Below, in pieces: positions 60,174-64,000 of a DNA stretch of 64,000 bases. The stretch covers positions 1-64,000 of the forward strand of contig CALULQ010000020.1 of assembly GCA_944321525.1 (NCBI GenBank), written 5' to 3'. A model generated the notes under the pieces. The model was not told the DNA's origin and did no database searches. It saw nothing but the letters and a program-made list of their open reading frames with translations. Source of the stretch: an uncultured Paraprevotella sp. Lineage in GTDB: Bacteria > Bacteroidota > Bacteroidia > Bacteroidales > Bacteroidaceae. The position numbers and the translations under genes are program-made. The number at the start of each line of letters is the position of its first letter. The stretch's first letter is position 1.

Positions 60174-63077
60174 ATGAAGAAGAGGCTCGTGGTCCTGGCC
60201 GGTTTGCTCTTGCTGGGACTCTCCGTTTATTCACAGCGTGGCGAGAAGTTGGTGAAATCCAGCTTGGACAATTATTTCCTGGATTTCCAGACAACCTATA
60301 CCACCGAACGGGACCGTTGCCGGATTGAAAGCGTCGAAGTGGACGCCGCCGGGAAGCGGGTGGAAATTTATGCCAACGAACTCTTCGCCGGACAATCCTT
60401 CAGCCGGGAAAAAGTGGAAAGCATTTACAATGCCGTCCGGCAGCTGCTCCCGAAACCCTACGACGCATACGCCCTTACCATCTACGGCAACAACGTACCC
60501 ATCGAAGAGCTGGCTACAGACATCGGGACGGGAAAACCACTCCTGCACAAGAAGTGGGGACAAGCCTTATACCGGGGAGCGCCATGGGTGGAAAGGGCAC
60601 AACGCCCCTACACTGTAACCAAGGGCATGCAACACCGGCATTTGTCCGTATGGGCCAGCCACGGACGGTATTACAAGAACGACAAGAAGGCTTGGTCGTG
60701 GCAACGGCCATATTTGTACTGCACCACCGAAGACTTGTTCACACAAACCATCGTCATCCCTTTTCTTATTCCCATGTTGGAGCATGCCGGAGCCATAGTC
60801 TTTTCCCCGCGTGAGCGCGACTGGCAACCGTTGGAAGCCGTCGTGGACAACGACGCGCCGGGAAAGGACGGCACGTATGCCGAACAAACAGACAAATATG
60901 AATGGGCCTACGGCGGAGTGGGCTTCGCACCGCTCAAAGCCACTTACCTCAATGGCGAGAACCCTTTCGCACAAGGCACCGTGCGTTGCGCCCCGGCAGT
61001 GGACAAGAAAAGCCAGGCATCGGAAATCCGTTGGACGCCCAACCTGCCAGAACCGGGCAGATATGCCGTCTACGTTTCCTACGCCACACTGCCCACCAGC
61101 GTGCCGGACGCCCGCTATGTCGTCCGCCACGGCGGCATCTCCACCACCTTCAAAGTCAACCAACGGATGGGTGGAAACACGTGGGTCTACCTCGGCACTT
61201 TCTATTTCGGGAAGGATGACCCGCAATCCAATTATGTCAGCCTGAGCAACCTGAGCGACCACCGGGGCACAGTCTCGGCCGACGCCGTGCGCTTCGGAGG
61301 GGGCATGGGCAACATCGCCCGCGGCGACTCCTTGCAAGAAACCACCAGCGGCATGCCGCGCTATCTGGAAGGCGCCCGCTACAATGCGCAATGGAGTGGC
61401 ATGCCAGCTTACGTGTATGACAGCAAGAACGGCATGAACGACTACGGGGACGACATCAACGTGCGCTCGTATATGACCAATTACCTGGCCGGAGGCTCTT
61501 CCTACTTCCCGGCCGACAGCGGACTGCATGTGCCCATCGAGATGTCCATCGCCCTGCACAGCGATGCCGGCATAGCGCCGGACAGCACGTTCATCGGCAC
61601 CTTGGGCATCTACACCAGCGACTTCAACGACGGCATGCTGGCCGCCGGCCTCTCGCGCATGACCTCCCGCGACCTCTGCGACATCGTCATGACGCAAGTG
61701 GAGAATGACCTGAGCCGAACTTATGGCAAGTGGAAAAGACGGCAGATGTTCGACCGCAACTACAGCGAGACGCGCGAACCGCAAGTTCCCTCGATGATAT
61801 TGGAAATGCTTTCGCATCAGAACTTCCGGGACATGGTACTCGGCCACGACCCGGCTTTCAAGTTCCAGCTGGCGCGGGCTATTTATAAAGGCATCCTGAA
61901 ATATACGTCCTACCAGCACGAGGCCGACTACGTGGTTCAGCCACTTCCCGTCACCCGCTTCCAGACCCGCCTGGACCCGCACCGGAAAGAAATCGCATTG
62001 TCATGGCAACCAACGGAAGACGCATTGGAGCCATCGGCCACGCCCAAAGGATACATCGTCTATACGAAACAAGGCAACCGCGACTACGACAACGGCACAT
62101 TCGTGCATGCCCCGCATTTCACTTGCCCCGCGGAAGAAAATGTCATCTATTCCTTCAAAGTGTCGGCCGTGAACGACGGAGGTGAAAGCTTTCCTTCGGA
62201 AGAACTTTCGGCCATGCTGGCAAAGAAATCAACAGCCAGCGTCCTCATCATCGACGGATTCCAACGGGTGGCCGGCCCCCAGGTGGTGTGGACCGACTCG
62301 ACACGAGGATTCGACTTCTCGGTCGACCCCGGAGTGCCCTTCCTCAAAAGCCCGGGCTTCTGCGGCCGACAAACCGTCTTCAACACGGAACAAAGCCCCA
62401 AGAGCTCATGGGGCAGCAGCGGAAGCGAGTTTGAGGGCAGAATGATGGCCGGCAACACGTTCGACCATTCACGCACACACGGCGAAGCCATCGCCACCGT
62501 TGCCGGATATTCTTTCGCCTCGGCCTCGCGCTCCGCCGTGGAAGCGGAAGACGTGGACTTGAACGACTACCACATCGTGGACCTCATCCTCGGACTGCAA
62601 AAGAACGACGGCTACAGCACGCGGCCCTATCCTGCGCTCACCCCGGCATTGTGCAACGCCTTGCAGGAGTTCACCCGCATGAGGGGCAGCCTGCTGGTGA
62701 GCGGCGCCTACCTGGCCCGCGACACGCGCCAGAAAGAAGGATTGGATTTCTTGCGCCACACATTGAAAATCGACGCCCATGCCCCGGTGACATTGGATGC
62801 CTATACCCAGGCGAGCGGAATGAACACCACGCTGAGCCTGTATTCGGAACTCAACGACCGCCACTATGCCGTGACCCACGCCGATTGCCTTGTCCCGCTC
62901 CCCGAAGCCTTTTCCACCTTATTATATACGCCGGCCAACTACTCGGCTGCCGTGGCCTATCCGGGCAAGGACTATCGTGCCATCACGTTGGGCTTCCCCT
63001 TCGAGTGCATCAAGTATGCGGCCGACCGGGACAAGGTGATGCAAGCCTTCCTCAGTTTCCTGTCGCAAAAGCGATGA
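60174..63077 (+). CDS. Secreted N-acetylmuramoyl-L-alanine-amidase-like protein with golvesin-type domain
   Basis: 967 residues from the ATG at 60174 (MKKRLVVLAGLLLLGLSVYS, a signal peptide); longer frames run into the acyltransferase gene. An amidase_3-like zinc site seems split in sequence: His163 (WASHGRYY), Glu186 (TTEDLFTQ), then after about 275 residues His462 (IALHSDAG) and Glu544 (MILEMLSHQN). The stretch between holds a golvesin C-terminal-like beta domain (about 290-380, GRYAVYVSYATLP...VSADAVRFGGG). A fibronectin-III-like part follows (about 590-690), then a region with GHSxxG-free hydrolase-like fold of unknown role. Similar proteins are often labelled xanthan lyase. Peptidoglycan cleavage is my inference. 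Confidence 0.75.
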   Translation: MKKRLVVLAGLLLLGLSVYSQRGEKLVKSSLDNYFLDFQTTYTTERDRCRIESVEVDAAGKRVEIYANELFAGQSFSREKVESIYNAVRQLLPKPYDAYALTIYGNNVPIEELATDIGTGKPLLHKKWGQALYRGAPWVERAQRPYTVTKGMQHRHLSVWASHGRYYKNDKKAWSWQRPYLYCTTEDLFTQTIVIPFLIPMLEHAGAIVFSPRERDWQPLEAVVDNDAPGKDGTYAEQTDKYEWAYGGVGFAPLKATYLNGENPFAQGTVRCAPAVDKKSQASEIRWTPNLPEPGRYAVYVSYATLPTSVPDARYVVRHGGISTTFKVNQRMGGNTWVYLGTFYFGKDDPQSNYVSLSNLSDHRGTVSADAVRFGGGMGNIARGDSLQETTSGMPRYLEGARYNAQWSGMPAYVYDSKNGMNDYGDDINVRSYMTNYLAGGSSYFPADSGLHVPIEMSIALHSDAGIAPDSTFIGTLGIYTSDFNDGMLAAGLSRMTSRDLCDIVMTQVENDLSRTYGKWKRRQMFDRNYSETREPQVPSMILEMLSHQNFRDMVLGHDPAFKFQLARAIYKGILKYTSYQHEADYVVQPLPVTRFQTRLDPHRKEIALSWQPTEDALEPSATPKGYIVYTKQGNRDYDNGTFVHAPHFTCPAEENVIYSFKVSAVNDGGESFPSEELSAMLAKKSTASVLIIDGFQRVAGPQVVWTDSTRGFDFSVDPGVPFLKSPGFCGRQTVFNTEQSPKSSWGSSGSEFEGRMMAGNTFDHSRTHGEAIATVAGYSFASASRSAVEAEDVDLNDYHIVDLILGLQKNDGYSTRPYPALTPALCNALQEFTRMRGSLLVSGAYLARDTRQKEGLDFLRHTLKIDAHAPVTLDAYTQASGMNTTLSLYSELNDRHYAVTHADCLVPLPEAFSTLLYTPANYSAAVAYPGKDYRAITLGFPFECIKYAADRDKVMQAFLSFLSQKR

Positions 63078-63094
63078 TTCCCCGCCGGGACGGC

Positions 63095-63697
63095 TCAAGC
63101 CACGAGGTAGGAGACGAAGTCAGCGCCCCATCCGGCCGCCTTCACAGCCAACGACGCAAGATAGTAGATTATCACGCAGAACACCACGATAAACACGGCC
63201 GTCCCCACAGCCTTGCCGTTGACTTCGGCAACAATTTTCTTGTCGCCATCCACGAAGCCAACAATCAGACGCATGTTCTGCAAATAAGAACGGTTGAACA
63301 CGTCCAGCATGTCGCCTATGCAGAAAGGAATCAAGCCGATGGCAAGGTCGCAAATGATATTGAATACGACGGCCAGCGTCAGCGGCAAGGAGCGCACCTT
63401 GCAGGCCGCCACATAGATGAAAGGCAAAGCCAGAAGCGACGTCAGGAAGTCTCCCATGCCCCCCGGGATGACAAACCCCAATATGGGGTCCAGATAATAA
63501 CGGTCCATCCACTTCGTGGCCATGCGGAGAAACTTGTAGGTTCTGGATTGTTCCACCGCGGGCTTATTCCGCCCCGGCTTCCCGTCGCCGTCCGCAGTTC
63601 TGCAACCTGCATCCTCCTGCCGGCCATCGCCATCCGCCCCGTGCGCACCATAGCGCCGCCAAGCCCCCGATTCGTTCTGGTTATAATGCTTTTCCAT
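63095..63697 (-). CDS. DUF4112 membrane protein
   Basis: 200 residues. The first 50 are Gly/Asp/Arg-rich and probably disordered. The DUF4112 core follows: MDRYYLDPILGFVIPGGMGDFLTSLLALPFIY and FNIICDLAIGLIPFCIGDMLDVFNRSYLQN (each quoted in part: LDPILGFVIPGGMGDFL and GLIPFCIGDMLDVFNRSY). At least three membrane spans. The function of the family is unknown. It is convergent with the amidase gene (17-bp gap). Confidence 0.82.
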   Translation of the reverse strand: MEKHYNQNESGAWRRYGAHGADGDGRQEDAGCRTADGDGKPGRNKPAVEQSRTYKFLRMATKWMDRYYLDPILGFVIPGGMGDFLTSLLALPFIYVAACKVRSLPLTLAVVFNIICDLAIGLIPFCIGDMLDVFNRSYLQNMRLIVGFVDGDKKIVAEVNGKAVGTAVFIVVFCVIIYYLASLAVKAAGWGADFVSYLVA

Positions 63698-64000
63698 CGT
63701 CTCATCGTCCTCGTTAAGTTAAGGAGCCTTCCACGCCGCAAACTTTACTTCCGCTCCTCTTTCCTGTTTTTCAATATCTCTCAAAAAAATGTCCCCGTAG
63801 CAAAAAAGGACACGCACTTACACTTTTCTCATTTGCCCGGTACGGTTCTGGAACAACCTTGGAGTCCAAATAAGGAAAAGCAGTTCATGTCCTTCGTGAA
63901 GGATACAGAACATACTTAACCAATTATCTCAGACTCCCTTGTTTAATTTTCCAGATTTAACCGGGTCTCAATAATTCGTCAGCAAGTTATGCAATATGTC
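63698..64000. other. Window end without a supported gene
   Basis: The last 300 bp have stops in all useful frames and no recognisable motif. The first part is the upstream region of the DUF4112 gene. Confidence 0.5.

Overview
The window comes from a Bacteroidetes genome, most likely order Bacteroidales and close to Bacteroides/Phocaeicola. The signs are several TAnnTTTG -7 promoter boxes (two with a perfect TTTG-N19 upstream element), a GLPGLI/TonB-receptor pair, a hybrid two-component regulator beside a glycoside hydrolase, an UpxY-type capsule antiterminator behind an invertible promoter, a DUF4112 protein and an Rnf operon. Most of the window is GC-rich. The stretch from about 28 to 42 kb is clearly AT-rich and is the variable capsule cassette.

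Layout. 0.2-3.8 kb: LacI-type regulator, NhaC-type antiporter and MFS exporter, probably one transcription unit. 3.9-6.0 kb: DUF3298 lipoprotein, rsmG and a metallo-beta-lactamase-fold hydrolase. 6.0-8.0 kb: an AAA+/DUF4143 ATPase lying between the hydrolase and a decayed partial copy of the rsmG/hydrolase junction, with a 48-bp direct repeat at the end of each copy. 8.1-11.6 kb: TonB-type outer-membrane protein and GLPGLI protein behind a perfect promoter. 11.7-16.2 kb: partner-switching operon (SpoIIE-type phosphatase, RsbW-like kinase, SLC13 permease with TrkA-C domains, STAS protein) whose phosphatase has a nonsense codon and a frameshift. 17-24 kb: galE and the complete rseC-rnfBCDGEA operon, each followed by a hairpin terminator. 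24.3-26.3 kb: SF2 helicase with C-terminal WG-like repeats.

26.4-43.9 kb: capsule locus on the minus strand. In transcription order it runs tRNA-Ala, tyrosine recombinase, invertible promoter (26-bp perfect inverted repeats), upxY, an unrecognised gene, acetyltransferase, Wzx flippase, SDR, MenD-like TPP enzyme, pyruvyltransferase, Wzy-like polymerase, GT2, two GT4, acyltransferase 3, GT-A transferase and WecG/TagA/CpsF transferase. As assembled, the only promoter in the invertible segment points away from the capsule genes, so the locus is drawn in the OFF state.

44-64 kb: OmpP1/FadL porin and a Trp/Gly-rich secreted protein; GH35 glycosidase behind a tandemly duplicated promoter, then prmA; GH25 muramidase; PPi-dependent phosphofructokinase; GH30 glycosidase with paired direct repeats upstream, next to a 1295-residue hybrid two-component regulator; a small conserved-looking protein, a PlsC-type acyltransferase and an amidase/golvesin protein; and a DUF4112 protein. 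A dispersed palindromic repeat occurs three times, each time downstream of a minus-strand gene.

All functional calls come from motifs and context read by eye; no database search was run.
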